A stretch of 64,000 nucleotides of DNA from positions 1 through 64,000 of the forward strand of contig CANBTT010000001.1 in NCBI GenBank assembly GCA_947372465.1, written 5' to 3'. A program made the translations under genes and the position numbers. Numbering within the stretch: position 1 is the stretch's first letter; each line of letters starts with the position of its first letter. This DNA comes from Burkholderiales bacterium. Lineage in GTDB: Bacteria > Pseudomonadota > Gammaproteobacteria > Burkholderiales > Burkholderiaceae_C. Positions 27,698 through 37,851 of this stretch are shown here, one piece after another. The notes beneath the pieces were generated by a model. It was given only the letters and a program-made list of their open reading frames with translations. It did no database searches and had not been told where the DNA came from.

Positions 27698-28819
27698 GTG
27701 ACAAATTTCTCCCAATTGTTGACCCAATCCCTTGAGCGCTCCTGGCTCAAAGGCTCACGGCTCACTTGGCTTTTTGCACCTGTCTTGTGGCCCATCTCAA
27801 AGTTGATTTGGTACGCGCTTCGCTTGCGCGCGTTCATGCATCCAGAGAGCCCAAGCCGTCCTCTGGGCGTCCCACTCTTGGTGGTGGGCAACGTCTTTGT
27901 TGGGGGAGTAGGCAAAACCCCTTTGGTGATTGCACTCACTTTGCACTTTAAAACCCAAGGGCTCCAAGTGGCTGTGATCTCCAGAGGCTATTCGCCCAAG
28001 GGCAAGCAATCAGCTCGCGAACCCAGACTTGTGACGCCTTTGTCCAAAGCCAATGAGGTGGGAGATGAACCGCTGTTGATTTTTGAGCGCACTGGGGTTC
28101 CCGTCTGCGTGGGTACACATCGATTCAAAGCCGCTCAGCATGTGCTAAAGATGCACCCCCAACTGCAATTGATCATCAGTGACGACGGTCTACAAAATGA
28201 CAGCCTCAGTCCCGAGATGACGGTGTGCGTGTTTGATGACCGCGGTACTGGCAACGGCTGGACCCTGCCCGCTGGGCCATTGCGAGAACCCTGGCCCAGA
28301 ATTCAAGGCCTGCACCCAAGCCAAAGGGCCCCCTTCCAATGGGTCATGAACACGGGCGAGCAGCCAAAAATCGATGGCTTTTGTGCCACTCGGCGCTTGG
28401 CGAAAACACTCGTTGATGCACAGGGCCAGCGCTTGACCCTGAAAGAACTGGGCGCCGACTCGACAGGCCCTTTGATCGCACTGGCTGGCGTGGCTCAGCC
28501 AGACTTGTTTTTTAAGATGCTTAAAGATGAAGGTCTCGCTATAGATGAGTGCCTGGGTTTGCCTGACCATGCACCGCTTGAAAGCTACGAAGCCCTTGTG
28601 CGGCGCTTGATGGCGACCCATGGGCCCGAGCTGCGCTTGGTCTGCACGCAAAAGGATGCCGTGAAGTTATGGACCCTTTGCCCCCAAGCCCTGGCCATCG
28701 AGCTCGAGGTGAACTTGCCCATCGCCTTCTTGCAAGAACTGGACCGCGCCGTGGCGCAGACCCTTTCAGAGCGCTTTGGATTTTCAAACCCGACGAATAA
28801 GGCTATCATTGAACAATGA
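27698..28819 (+). CDS. lpxK: Tetraacyldisaccharide 4'-kinase LpxK
   Basis: This inner-membrane kinase phosphorylates the 4' position of the lipid A disaccharide precursor. A hydrophobic N-terminal helix (about residues 23-42) is followed by the P-loop [10 protein letters not shown] at 67-76. The conserved ISDDGLQND and VVISRGY parts (the latter here as AVISRGYSP) are present. The start codon is GTG. The stop overlaps the next gene in an ATGA arrangement. The length of 373 residues is slightly above E. coli LpxK (328) but normal in the order. Confidence 0.93.
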   Translation: MTNFSQLLTQSLERSWLKGSRLTWLFAPVLWPISKLIWYALRLRAFMHPESPSRPLGVPLLVVGNVFVGGVGKTPLVIALTLHFKTQGLQVAVISRGYSPKGKQSAREPRLVTPLSKANEVGDEPLLIFERTGVPVCVGTHRFKAAQHVLKMHPQLQLIISDDGLQNDSLSPEMTVCVFDDRGTGNGWTLPAGPLREPWPRIQGLHPSQRAPFQWVMNTGEQPKIDGFCATRRLAKTLVDAQGQRLTLKELGADSTGPLIALAGVAQPDLFFKMLKDEGLAIDECLGLPDHAPLESYEALVRRLMATHGPELRLVCTQKDAVKLWTLCPQALAIELEVNLPIAFLQELDRAVAQTLSERFGFSNPTNKAIIEQ

Positions 28820-29013
28820 ACGCTCAAACCATTGACCCCAAACTTCTTGAACTCCTTGTCTGTCCAGTGACCAAAGGGCCCTTGGAGTTATCAGCCAACA
28901 AAGCAGAGCTGGTCTCCAAGTCCGCAAAACTGGCCTATCCCATCAAAGACGGCATCCCCATCATGCTCGAGGTCCAAGCACGTGTTTTGAGTCAAGAGGA
29001 ATGCGATCGATGA
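28816..29013 (+). CDS. Trm112/YcaR family small zinc-binding-like protein
   Basis: This 65-residue protein matches the Trm112 family ([14 protein letters not shown] at residues 12-25 and the [12 protein letters not shown] motif near 40). In eukaryotes such proteins activate methyltransferases. In bacteria the role is unknown, but the gene is conserved between lpxK and kdsB, as here. It overlaps lpxK by four bases. Confidence 0.92.
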   Translation: MNAQTIDPKLLELLVCPVTKGPLELSANKAELVSKSAKLAYPIKDGIPIMLEVQARVLSQEECDR

Positions 29014-29026
29014 ATGCGAGAGGCAA

Positions 29027-29824
29027 ATGACGCGCCGCCAATTGGATTACACCGTTCTCATCCCCTCGCGACTGAGCTCGAGCCGCTTGCCTGAAAAGCC
29101 ATTGGCCGATATCGCTGGCTTGCCCATGGTTGTGAGAGTGGCACAAAGGGCCCAACTCAGCCAGGCAGCACGGGTGGTCGTTGCAACCGATGATGGGCGT
29201 ATTTTTAAGGTCTGCCAAGACCACGGCATTGACGTCTTGATGACCGACCAGGACCACCCCTCAGGCAGTGATCGATTGGCCCAGTGCTGTGAATTGCTCA
29301 ACTTGTCCGATGAGCACATCGTGGTCAATGTGCAAGGCGATGAACCTTTGATTGAGCCCACGCTCATTGACCAAGTGGCAAACCTCCTGCTTGAACACGA
29401 CACCTGTCCAATGGGCACGGTGGCCCACCCCATCGATAAGATGGAGGACTTTTTAAATCCCAATGTGGTCAAAGTGGTTTTGAACAAACACCACATGGCA
29501 CACTACTTCTCTCGCTCTGCCATTCCCTTTAGTCGAGACACGCCCAATTGGCCTCAGATGGAACAACCTGAGGCTTTTTTACAAAGCATTCAGGCGCTCA
29601 GACACATCGGCATCTATGCTTACAAGGCGGCCTTCTTGAAGACCTTTCCAAAGTTAGCGCTCAGCCCTTTGGAGCGGATTGAAGCTTTGGAGCAACTGCG
29701 CGTCTTGTGGCACGGCTTTGAGATTGCCGTGCATGTGACCCAATTGACCTGTCATGCCGGGGTGGACACCCAAGAAGATTTAGACAGAATCCGTCAGTTT
29801 TTTCTTACAAATCCATTAAAATAA
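29027..29824 (+). CDS. kdsB: 3-deoxy-manno-octulosonate cytidylyltransferase KdsB
   Basis: This 265-residue enzyme activates Kdo with CTP to CMP-Kdo for LPS core assembly. The nucleotide-binding start is IPSRLSSSRLPEKPL. Further signatures are VVATDDGRI near residue 50, VNVQGDEPLIEP near 103 and HIGIYAYKAAFL near 193. It follows trm112 by 13 bases and precedes adk, in the canonical operon. Confidence 0.95.
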   Translation: MTRRQLDYTVLIPSRLSSSRLPEKPLADIAGLPMVVRVAQRAQLSQAARVVVATDDGRIFKVCQDHGIDVLMTDQDHPSGSDRLAQCCELLNLSDEHIVVNVQGDEPLIEPTLIDQVANLLLEHDTCPMGTVAHPIDKMEDFLNPNVVKVVLNKHHMAHYFSRSAIPFSRDTPNWPQMEQPEAFLQSIQALRHIGIYAYKAAFLKTFPKLALSPLERIEALEQLRVLWHGFEIAVHVTQLTCHAGVDTQEDLDRIRQFFLTNPLK

Positions 29825-29949
29825 GTCCAGTCAGTGGCCTGTGCGACCTCAGAGCCCAAACAAGAGCCTATGCCCTTCACCGCTGACAGAGACCGGTTTG
29901 AGGAACGATAAAATTCCCGACATTCTCCTAAAATAAATGAAAGACATGA

Positions 29950-30606
<657 letters not shown>

Positions 30607-30633
30607 TTTTTTCTTGGCTTTGATTGGGCATGC

Positions 30634-31683
30634 TCAAGCGCACGCCATCAAGTGCAACATCAATGCAATTCTGGCCTTGGCAGGGTCCAGGCTGCTGAAG
30701 ACAAAGTGCTCATGCGCGAGCAAAGCACCCTTGGCCGGCTGAGACTGCCCCCAAGGCACTTGTGAACACAAAACCAACCAAACGCCCAGGTCCAGCAGTT
30801 GCCTCAACTGCAATTCCAGCACCTTGGGCCAGGTCCCACTGCCCAGACCCGATATGACCAAACCACTTAAAGTTTGCCTCTTATCCCCATGATTTACATT
30901 GGATTTTAAGTCAAGCAAATAATCCAGGTAGTGATTGTTTGTCATGTCCGCATGACAGCTCAGCAACTCAATGTGCGGCCAAGTACGGGGGTCCGATTGG
31001 GGATCAAAGACCCAAGTTTTCCAGTGCATGGGGTCTTGTAGAGGATCAAATGCAAGCGGGGACCTGTGCTCGTCGATCAAACGAATGGGGTCAATTCGCT
31101 CTTTGAGCACATCAGCCTCATAAGAATGGAAGGCATGCTTGGACTGCGCGCTGACCTTTTTAACCCTAGAAGGCTCATGCACAACGCCATCAAATACCAG
31201 CCACACGCCAGAAAGTCCGGCCTGAGACAAACGCGCCGCATGGTCAACCGCATCCCTTAAGTTTTTCGGTCCATCCGCTTGAGGATCGTTGTGCGCTCTC
31301 ATGGCCCCAGTGATCACCAAAGGCTTTTGCGCGTGCTGAAAGAGCCTTTGCAGCAGATAAGCCGTTTCTGCCATCGTGTCGGTGCCATGGGTAATGACCA
31401 ACGCCATGACCTCAGGATCATTGATGTGCGCCAAACAGCTTGAACACAATGCATGCCAAACGAATCTGTCCATGTCTTTGCTATCGATTTGTGCCACCTG
31501 TTGCGATCGCAGACCCCAAGCCAAGGTTTTCAAGACACTCGCCAAATCGGCCTGGTCCGTGATCGCGCTCACACTCACTTGCGCTGCGTCATAGCCGCTA
31601 GAGCGGTTTGAATCAGACAAAAGGCCCGCAATCGTGCCACCTGTGCCCAAAACAACAACATTTTTTGAAAAAGATGCAGACAT
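30634..31683 (-). CDS. Asparaginase family protein
   Basis: This 349-residue amidohydrolase has both threonine signatures of the family: GTGGTIAGL near residue 13 and ITHGTDTMAETAYLL near residue 98. A Lys in the ALRS/AMRAHND region (TGAMRAHNDPQADGP near 127) completes the site. I see no signal peptide, so it may be a cytoplasmic enzyme rather than the periplasmic type II. Asparagine or glutamine is the likely substrate. Its promoter shares the divergent region with lexA, where the SOS box lies. Confidence 0.85.
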   Translation of the reverse strand: MSASFSKNVVVLGTGGTIAGLLSDSNRSSGYDAAQVSVSAITDQADLASVLKTLAWGLRSQQVAQIDSKDMDRFVWHALCSSCLAHINDPEVMALVITHGTDTMAETAYLLQRLFQHAQKPLVITGAMRAHNDPQADGPKNLRDAVDHAARLSQAGLSGVWLVFDGVVHEPSRVKKVSAQSKHAFHSYEADVLKERIDPIRLIDEHRSPLAFDPLQDPMHWKTWVFDPQSDPRTWPHIELLSCHADMTNNHYLDYLLDLKSNVNHGDKRQTLSGLVISGLGSGTWPKVLELQLRQLLDLGVWLVLCSQVPWGQSQPAKGALLAHEHFVFSSLDPAKARIALMLHLMACA

Positions 31684-31722
31684 TGCTTGATTTTTTAATT
31701 TAACTGATTAAAAATACAGTTA

Positions 31723-31738
31723 CTGTACAGAAAAACAG
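31723..31738 (+). promoter_or_regulatory. LexA operator (SOS box) upstream of lexA
   Basis: CTGT-N8-ACAG (31723-31738), preceded by TA and followed by AT, fits the proteobacterial LexA-box pattern. A 13-bp palindrome TACAGTTACTGTA (31715-31727) overlaps it. The position 45 bases before the lexA start indicates autoregulation, and the asparaginase promoter on the other side may be touched as well. Confidence 0.8.
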
Positions 31739-31782
31739 ATTCCTTGCTGGTTTTTTATCCTACATTTTTCTTGGAGATATCC

Positions 31783-32457
31783 ATGGACAACACTTACAAA
31801 CTGACAGACCGTCAACAAGAGATTTTAGATCTGATTAAGAACAAAATCGCAACGACGGGCTCACCCCCGACACGGGCTGAAATTGCCGATCATTTGGGAT
31901 TCAAATCGGCCAATGCAGCCGAGGACCACCTCAAAGCCTTGGCGAAAAAGGGCGTGATCGAGCTGGTGAGCGGGACATCCAGAGGCATTCGTTTGAAATC
32001 CTCTGCACTCAAGAACCTTCAATCCAATCATTTTGAACAAGCCATGTTGCCCCTGGAGAGCTTGGCTCAACTGTGCTTGCCCTTGATTGGCCGAGTGGCT
32101 GCAGGATCCCCCATTTTGGCCCAAGAGCACGTGGATCAGACCTATTACGTTGAGCAAAGTTTGTTCAACAAGAAGCCAGACTACTTGCTCAAAGTGCGTG
32201 GCATGTCCATGAGAGATGTTGGCATCATGGATGGAGATTTGCTGGCAGTGAAAGCCACCAAAGATGCGAAAAATGGACAAATTGTTGTTGCTCGCATCGG
32301 CGAAGAGGTCACCGTCAAGAGATTCAAAAAAGTCGATGGTTTGATCGAGTTGCATCCTGAAAATGCAGATTTTCAGACCATTGTGGTCGAACCCGGCGAG
32401 CCCTTTGAAATCGAAGGCTTGGCCGTTGGGTTGATCAGAAACACCATGTTAATGTAA
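31783..32457 (+). CDS. lexA: SOS repressor LexA
   Basis: This repressor of DNA-damage genes is 224 residues from the ATG at 31783, which has a GGAG site upstream. The 13 codons before that start are not LexA-like. The winged helix-turn-helix covers residues 1-70 ([28 protein letters not shown]). The autocleavage bond is Ala107-Gly108, the nucleophile Ser142 (RGMSMRDVG) and the general base Lys179 (EVTVKR). The Ser-Lys spacing of 37 is identical to E. coli. It is led by an SOS box and followed after 10 bases by a small unknown gene. Confidence 0.96.
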   Translation: MDNTYKLTDRQQEILDLIKNKIATTGSPPTRAEIADHLGFKSANAAEDHLKALAKKGVIELVSGTSRGIRLKSSALKNLQSNHFEQAMLPLESLAQLCLPLIGRVAAGSPILAQEHVDQTYYVEQSLFNKKPDYLLKVRGMSMRDVGIMDGDLLAVKATKDAKNGQIVVARIGEEVTVKRFKKVDGLIELHPENADFQTIVVEPGEPFEIEGLAVGLIRNTMLM

Positions 32458-32467
32458 GGAGTACGTT

Positions 32468-32779
32468 ATGTCGATTGCCCTATTGAGTCTCTTTCGCTTG
32501 CTCACCCGTTCAGCTGTGGACACCAACATCACGCGCGTCAAAGATCCTGAGTTTTCATGGTCTGAGCCCACCCAAGCGAGCGAATTCATTCGCCAAACCA
32601 GCGACCCGATCTTGCTCTACCCAAGACTAGCCCACAAAAAACCCTTGCGTGTGTCCCGAGTCATGGACCACCCCAACACCAAGTTGTCCAGTGGGCGCAT
32701 GGTCATCTCCGGCACCATGAAGGATGTGTGCGCCGAGCTCGACAGACTCGTGATGTTGGAAAATAAAACATCTTTTTAA
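32468..32779 (+). CDS. Hypothetical protein co-transcribed with lexA
   Basis: This 103-residue protein starts 10 bases after the lexA stop with a strong AAGGAG ribosome site, so it is very probably in the lexA transcript and SOS-regulated. I recognise no domain. The N-terminus is mildly hydrophobic, and the C-terminal third (TKLSSGRMVISGTMKDVCAELDRL) looks like the best-conserved part. It contains one cysteine. It could be a cell-division or damage-response modulator by position only. Confidence 0.7.
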   Translation: MSIALLSLFRLLTRSAVDTNITRVKDPEFSWSEPTQASEFIRQTSDPILLYPRLAHKKPLRVSRVMDHPNTKLSSGRMVISGTMKDVCAELDRLVMLENKTSF

Positions 32780-32997
32780 ATTGAAAACGCAAAATGCGTG
32801 CAAAATAGACCACTCAGACCTGCCCATTGAGGATTGGATCATGGAGTGAACTCTAATTCGCCACTTTTTGCGGCCTTCACGCTGAGATTCGATCAATGGG
32901 CAACCCGGGAACCGATCTTCAGCGTGACCTTGAATCGAGAGATGAGAGCCTATTCACGCTTTTAGACGGTCAAGCTTGACGTGTCCAAAGGTGGAAA

Positions 32998-34005
32998 ATG
33001 AATATCGTTGTCATCGATGATTACCAAGATGTGGTTCGAAAACTCGAGTGTGCAAAAAAACTCGAAAACTATCCCACCAAAGTCTATACCAACACCGTCA
33101 AAGGGCTGGGTCAACTCAGCGTTCGGTTGAAGGAGGCCGAGATTTTGGTCCTCATTCGTGAGCGCAGTCAAATCAGCAAAGCGCTTTTAGACAAGCTGCC
33201 AAAATTAAAAATGATCTCCCAAACGGGCAAGATCAGCTCACACATTGACCTTCAAGCCTGCACGGATCGCGGCATCGTGGTGAGCGAAGGCTACGGCTCT
33301 CCCATTGCGCCAGCCGAAATGACTTGGGCCCTGATCCTGGCCGCCAGCAGAAGGCTTCCTCAATACATCAGCAACTTAAAGCACGGTGTGTGGCAACAAT
33401 CTGGGCTTAAATCCGCCAGCTTGCCCAACAACTTTGGCTTAGGCACCGTGCTGCACGGCAAAACAATGGGCATTTGGGGTTATGGGAAAATCGGCCAAAT
33501 GGTTGCCCAATATGCCAAGGTGTTTGGCATGCAAGTGATGGTCTGGGGCCGCGAAGGCTCTAGAAAGAAAGCCATTGAAGACGGCTTCCTTGCTGCAGAC
33601 AGCAAACAGGCATTTTTTGAAAGCGTTGACGTCTTGACCGTGCACCTGCGCTTGAACGATGACACCCGAGGCATCGTCACGGCCAGTGATTTGGCGCTCA
33701 TGAAAAAAACGGCCCTCTTTGTCAACACCTCCAGAGCTGAACTGGTCCAAACGGATGCATTGGCGCAAGCCCTCTCCAAAGGGCGTCCAGGCTTGGGGGC
33801 CATTGACGTCTTCGAGAGCGAGCCCATCCTTCAAGGCCACACGCTCTTGAAACTAGAGAACTGCATTTGTACGCCACACATTGGTTACGTTGAGGAGGAG
33901 ACCTATGAGCTCTACTTTGGAACGGCCTTTGACAATGTGGTGAACTTTATCAAGGGCACACCCACCGCTGTCGCAAACCCTGAGGCGTTGAACCACAAGC
34001 GTTAG
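32998..34005 (+). CDS. D-2-hydroxyacid dehydrogenase family protein
   Basis: This 335-residue NAD(P)-dependent oxidoreductase of the PGDH/formate dehydrogenase fold reduces a 2-oxo acid or oxidises a 2-hydroxy acid. The Rossmann loop is IWGYGKIGQMV near residue 158. The catalytic triad is visible as Arg in NTSRAELV, Glu in DVFESEP and His in CTPHIGY. An AGGTGG site precedes the ATG. It stands upstream of an orphan Bug receptor, which suggests use of an imported hydroxy or oxo acid, but the substrate is not determined. Confidence 0.85.
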   Translation: MNIVVIDDYQDVVRKLECAKKLENYPTKVYTNTVKGLGQLSVRLKEAEILVLIRERSQISKALLDKLPKLKMISQTGKISSHIDLQACTDRGIVVSEGYGSPIAPAEMTWALILAASRRLPQYISNLKHGVWQQSGLKSASLPNNFGLGTVLHGKTMGIWGYGKIGQMVAQYAKVFGMQVMVWGREGSRKKAIEDGFLAADSKQAFFESVDVLTVHLRLNDDTRGIVTASDLALMKKTALFVNTSRAELVQTDALAQALSKGRPGLGAIDVFESEPILQGHTLLKLENCICTPHIGYVEEETYELYFGTAFDNVVNFIKGTPTAVANPEALNHKR

Positions 34006-34390
34006 GCCTTGCCTCACAAGGCACACCGGGCGTTGACTCAAGAGGACCACAGAGCGCAAACATCGCGCACAGACCGCTTTATGGAGCCCGTGTGAGCCCG
34101 TGTGCGCGACTGTCTGCAAATCAGCACCTCTGACCCAGTCGATTTGGGCTGAGCCGCTCCATGCACCATGGCCCACCTCAAGTCCAATCCAGAAGTCATC
34201 ACTGAGACCATCGTGCCAAGAAAGACGCGGACCGGTATCGATCGTGATCGCTAGCATTCTCCCATCCCTCTTCCTTGACCTGCGAAAAGAACAGGTAAAC
34301 CCTGCTTGAACAAACTGCTCAAAACCAATATGGTTGCACCATCGGTAAAACATCTCTCATTGATTCAAGCGCTTAAAGGTTTTCATCGCA
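34006..34390. other. 385-base gap between the dehydrogenase and the first Bug receptor
   Basis: It starts with a GCCTTG/CAAGGC hairpin (34006-34022, no T run) and contains a direct duplication of GAGCCCGTGT (34084-34103). A 28-codon ORF (34168-34254, ending RKTRTGIDRDR) looks mildly coding but matches nothing I know. No complete gene is visible. Confidence 0.45.
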
Positions 34391-35383
34391 ATGGCTCACA
34401 CCAGTTTTTTCAAACCCAGAGTTTTTCTTCTTTGGCTGCTGCTCTGTCTTGCATTTTTGGGGCCGAACACTTGGGCTCAAAGCCCCTACCCCAACCGAGC
34501 TGTGCGAGTGATCATTCCCTTTTTAAGCGGTGGCGCACTTGACCAAATGGCCAGAATCGTTGCAGACAATTTAAGCCTTCGGTTCAAACAGGCCTTTGTC
34601 GTCGAAGCGCGTGCAGGAGCAGGCGGCGTGATCGGCACAGACTTTGTGGCCAAATCAAACCCCGATGGTTACACCTTGCTCTTTAGCGTTCAAGCCCCCA
34701 TCACCGCCGCCCCCTTTCTCAGCAAACAACTGCCCTACGATCCCCAAACCGCGCTCATCCCCATTTCTTTGGTGACCATTGCACCCAATGTGCTCATCGC
34801 CTACCCTGGCGTGCCTTTTAAAACCGTGGCAGAGTTGTTGACGGTGGCCAAATCTGCTCCCAACAAAGTGAGCTTTGCCTCTCAGGGCCAAGGCACCACA
34901 GGCCACATCACCGGCGCCATGATTGACATGATGGCTGGCACCAAATTGCTTCACGTTCCCTACAAAGGCTTTCCTCCCATGCTCACCGATGTTGAGACGG
35001 GACGCGTGGACATGATGTTTGCCGACTCGATCAATGCCATTCCCCGCATCAAATCAAAAGAGTTGATCGCCATTGCCGTGGCTTCCGACAAACGACTGGA
35101 CGTCTTGCCAGAGGTCCCCACCTTTGCCGAAGCGGGTCTGCCTGGCATTGTCTCTGGGCCACAGTTTTCATTGTTCGCTCCCGCCAATACCCCAAACGAG
35201 ATCATCCTTAAAATCTCTTCTGAAATCAAAGCCATCCTTAAAAGCCAAAGCGTTCTCACTACACTGAAGGAGCTTGGCGTGGAGATCAAGGGCACCAGCC
35301 CCGAAGAGGCCAAAATCCTCTTGCAAGCCGAGTACTTGAGAACCAAAGAGGCCGTCAAATCCGCGGGCATTCAACCGCTTTGA
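34391..35383 (+). CDS. Bug family solute-binding protein (tripartite tricarboxylate transporter receptor, orphan) 1
   Basis: This 330-residue periplasmic receptor has a signal peptide ending at TWAQS (about residue 30), then the family start YPNRAVRVIIPF. The carboxylate-binding loop region (GAGGVIGTDFVAKSNPDGYTLL) lies near residue 78, and LLHVPYKGFPPML lies near 190. No TctA/TctB membrane genes accompany it, as is usual for Bug proteins in Burkholderiales. The ligand is probably an organic acid or amide. It precedes the CoA-linked gene set by about 100 bases. Confidence 0.88.
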   Translation: MAHTSFFKPRVFLLWLLLCLAFLGPNTWAQSPYPNRAVRVIIPFLSGGALDQMARIVADNLSLRFKQAFVVEARAGAGGVIGTDFVAKSNPDGYTLLFSVQAPITAAPFLSKQLPYDPQTALIPISLVTIAPNVLIAYPGVPFKTVAELLTVAKSAPNKVSFASQGQGTTGHITGAMIDMMAGTKLLHVPYKGFPPMLTDVETGRVDMMFADSINAIPRIKSKELIAIAVASDKRLDVLPEVPTFAEAGLPGIVSGPQFSLFAPANTPNEIILKISSEIKAILKSQSVLTTLKELGVEIKGTSPEEAKILLQAEYLRTKEAVKSAGIQPL

Positions 35384-35484
35384 GCCGTCGGATTGACTTC
35401 ACTGCACTCAAGCGCCCTTGCCTGTCCTGGGCTGCGCAAATAAGGTCTTAGAATGATCATCTATTTGATGACCATTAACAAGAC

Positions 35485-37020
35485 ATGACCACCCTATTCA
35501 AAACAGTCGGCATCGTTGGCACTGGCGCCATGGGCCGAGGCATTGCGCAGCTTGCCGCCCAGACGGGCGCGCAGGTCCTCCTCTTTGATGTGAATGCGCA
35601 AGCCGCCGTGGATGCAAAAAAGAGCATCGAATCACAATGGCAAAAATTGCTTGTCAAAGAAAAAATAAGCGACGCTCAACTCAAAACCTACAGTGCCTGC
35701 CTTCAACCCGTGACCCAACTCAATGAACTGAAGGACTGTGAGTTGATCGTTGAGGCCATCGTTGAGCTCTTGAGTGTCAAGCAAGAACTCTTTGCTCAGT
35801 TGGAGTCCTTGGTGAGCAAGGACTGTGTCTTGACCAGCAACACCTCCTCTTTGAGCATCACCTCGATCGCCAAAGTGCTCAAACACCCCGAACGATTTGC
35901 GGGCTTTCACTTCTTCAATCCCGTGCCTCTCATGAAAGTGGTCGAAGTCGTGCGCGCCTTAAAGAGCCGCGCCGACATCTTGGACAAGTTGTGCGACTTC
36001 ACAAAAGCCTTTGGACACACACCCATCATTGCTGAAGACACCCCCGGCTTTGTGGTGAACCATGCAGGACGAGCTTATGGCACAGAGGCTTTGCGCGTGG
36101 TCTCAGAAGGCGTCAGTGACTTTGCCACCATTGACCGAATTTTGAAAGATCAAGTGGGCTTTAAATTGGGCCCCTTTGAACTCTTTGATCTGACCGCGCT
36201 GGACGTGTCACACCCAGTGATGGAATCGATCTACAACCAATACTACCAAGAAGCACGGTACCGACCCAACTACATCACGGCACAGCGATTGGCTGCGGGC
36301 GTGGTTGGCAAAAAGGTGGGGGAAGGGTTTTACAAATACAAAGAGGGGGTGTGCGTGATGCCCGATGAGGAAATTCACCCAACCCTCCAAGACATCCCCC
36401 TTGAGAGTTTGCCCCCAGTTTGGGTCTCTGCCAGAGCAGCCAGACGCGCGCCTTTGTTTCAATTGCTCAAAGATTTAGGGGCCAACATTGAAACGTCCCC
36501 CCAACCCAGCCCCAATGCGCTTTGCTTGGTGGCCCCCTTGGGCTTTGATGTCACCACGGCCTGCGTCTTGGAGAGGCTTGACCCGGCCAGAACCATTGGC
36601 ATCGATATGCTCTTTGATGACCAAGAAACCAAGCGCCGCGTGATTGCCACCAACCCGGCTTTGAGACAAGACATGAAAAAAGCCGCACAAGTGATTTTCA
36701 CATTGGACGGCAAAGCGCTGAGCGTCATTCGAGACTCGGGCGGATTTGTCACGCAGCGGGTCGTGGCCTGCATTGTCAACATTGCAAGCGATATTTGCCA
36801 GCAACAAATATGCGCCCCCCAAGACTTGGACACGGCCGTGAAATTGGGCTTGGGTTACCCCAAAGGGCCCTTGGGCCTGGGCAACCACTTGGGCGCTGAG
36901 AACATCCTTGAAGTGCTCTTTAATCTTCAAACGGTCTACGCCGACCCGAGATACCGGCCCAGCCCTTGGCTCAGACGCAGAGGCGCCTTGGGCTTGAGTC
37001 TTTTGCACGTCGAGGCCTAA
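35485..37020 (+). CDS. 3-hydroxyacyl-CoA dehydrogenase (PaaH/PaaC-like)
   Basis: This 511-residue NAD-dependent dehydrogenase oxidises a 3-hydroxyacyl-CoA. The Rossmann loop is GIVGTGAMGRGIAQ at about 9-22. The catalytic His lies in FAGFHFFNPVPLMKVVE near 145 and a conserved Asn in NHAGRAYGTEALR near 192. Two C-terminal dimerisation domains, the second near 395-490, give the long form known from phenylacetate degradation. The following crotonase gene starts 5 bases after its stop, so the two likely catalyse consecutive steps. No other paa genes are nearby. Confidence 0.87.
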   Translation: MTTLFKTVGIVGTGAMGRGIAQLAAQTGAQVLLFDVNAQAAVDAKKSIESQWQKLLVKEKISDAQLKTYSACLQPVTQLNELKDCELIVEAIVELLSVKQELFAQLESLVSKDCVLTSNTSSLSITSIAKVLKHPERFAGFHFFNPVPLMKVVEVVRALKSRADILDKLCDFTKAFGHTPIIAEDTPGFVVNHAGRAYGTEALRVVSEGVSDFATIDRILKDQVGFKLGPFELFDLTALDVSHPVMESIYNQYYQEARYRPNYITAQRLAAGVVGKKVGEGFYKYKEGVCVMPDEEIHPTLQDIPLESLPPVWVSARAARRAPLFQLLKDLGANIETSPQPSPNALCLVAPLGFDVTTACVLERLDPARTIGIDMLFDDQETKRRVIATNPALRQDMKKAAQVIFTLDGKALSVIRDSGGFVTQRVVACIVNIASDICQQQICAPQDLDTAVKLGLGYPKGPLGLGNHLGAENILEVLFNLQTVYADPRYRPSPWLRRRGALGLSLLHVEA

Positions 37021-37024
37021 GACC

Positions 37025-37807
37025 ATGAGCAGCGCACAACTCAAAAGCACCACCGTGGGACACACCATGGTCCTCACCTTGTCCAACCCCTTGGCAAGAA
37101 ACGCCATGACGCCAGAAATCTACGCCGCAGGCGTAGAGGCCATCACCCAAGCCGATGCCAACGACAACATCCGAAGCGTCATCCTTCAAGGTGAAGGCGA
37201 GCACTTTTGTGCTGGGGGCAACGTCAACCGCCTGCTCGAGCAACGCTCTTTGCCGCCGCACACCCAAGAGGCCCACTTGGATGTGTTGGCATCCTGGGTG
37301 GAGAGCATTCGAACCTGCTCCAAGCCCATCGTGGCCTGTGTTGAGGGTGCGGCGGCGGGGGCAGGCTTTTCTATCGCTTTGGCTTGTGATTTTTTGATCA
37401 GCGCACAAAACAGCGTCTTTGTGATGGCCTATGTCAACATCGCCTTGTCGCCGGACGGGGGGGGCAGTTGGCACTTGGCCAAACAGTTGCCCAAAGCCTT
37501 GTGCTCTGAAATCCTCATGCTTGGCGGCAGAATCGATGCCCCCAGACTTCACCAATTGGGCCTCATCAATGAACTCGCTGCAAGCGGGCAAAGTTTCAAA
37601 CAAAGTTTGGCACTTTGTGATCAACTCAACAAAAAAGCCCCCAACGCCTTGCTGAGCATCAAACAGCTCTTGAACCAAGCGCCCGACCAAACGCTTGCAC
37701 AGCACATGGCCATGGAGAAAGCAGCCTTTGTGGAGAACCTCTACCACCCCAACGCACAAATGGGCTTGGACGCGTTTGTACAAAAAAAAGAGGCCCACTA
37801 TCCTTAG
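37025..37807 (+). CDS. Enoyl-CoA hydratase/isomerase family protein
   Basis: This 260-residue crotonase has the oxyanion-hole sequences FCAGGNVNRL near residue 62 and EGAAAGAGFSIALACD near 108. The next conserved part is NIALSPDGGGSWHL near 138, where one of the two usual glutamates is replaced by Asp, so it may not be a classical hydratase. Burkholderiales often carry this type beside paaH-like genes and annotate it as oxepin-CoA hydrolase of an alternative type. It is coupled to the dehydrogenase before it. Confidence 0.82.
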   Translation: MSSAQLKSTTVGHTMVLTLSNPLARNAMTPEIYAAGVEAITQADANDNIRSVILQGEGEHFCAGGNVNRLLEQRSLPPHTQEAHLDVLASWVESIRTCSKPIVACVEGAAAGAGFSIALACDFLISAQNSVFVMAYVNIALSPDGGGSWHLAKQLPKALCSEILMLGGRIDAPRLHQLGLINELAASGQSFKQSLALCDQLNKKAPNALLSIKQLLNQAPDQTLAQHMAMEKAAFVENLYHPNAQMGLDAFVQKKEAHYP

Positions 37808-37851
37808 CCCCTTGAGCGCACGTTTTTCGCCTTCACAAAAGCCCACACACC

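Noticed and set aside
33853-34353. 166-codon minus-strand ORF over the end of the hydroxyacid dehydrogenase and the gap after it
   Set aside because: Half of it is antisense to a well-supported gene and the remainder matches nothing known.
35485-37807. A phenylacetate (paa) operon
   Set aside because: Only the PaaH-like dehydrogenase and a crotonase are present; paaABCDE, paaK and paaZ are absent from the window.
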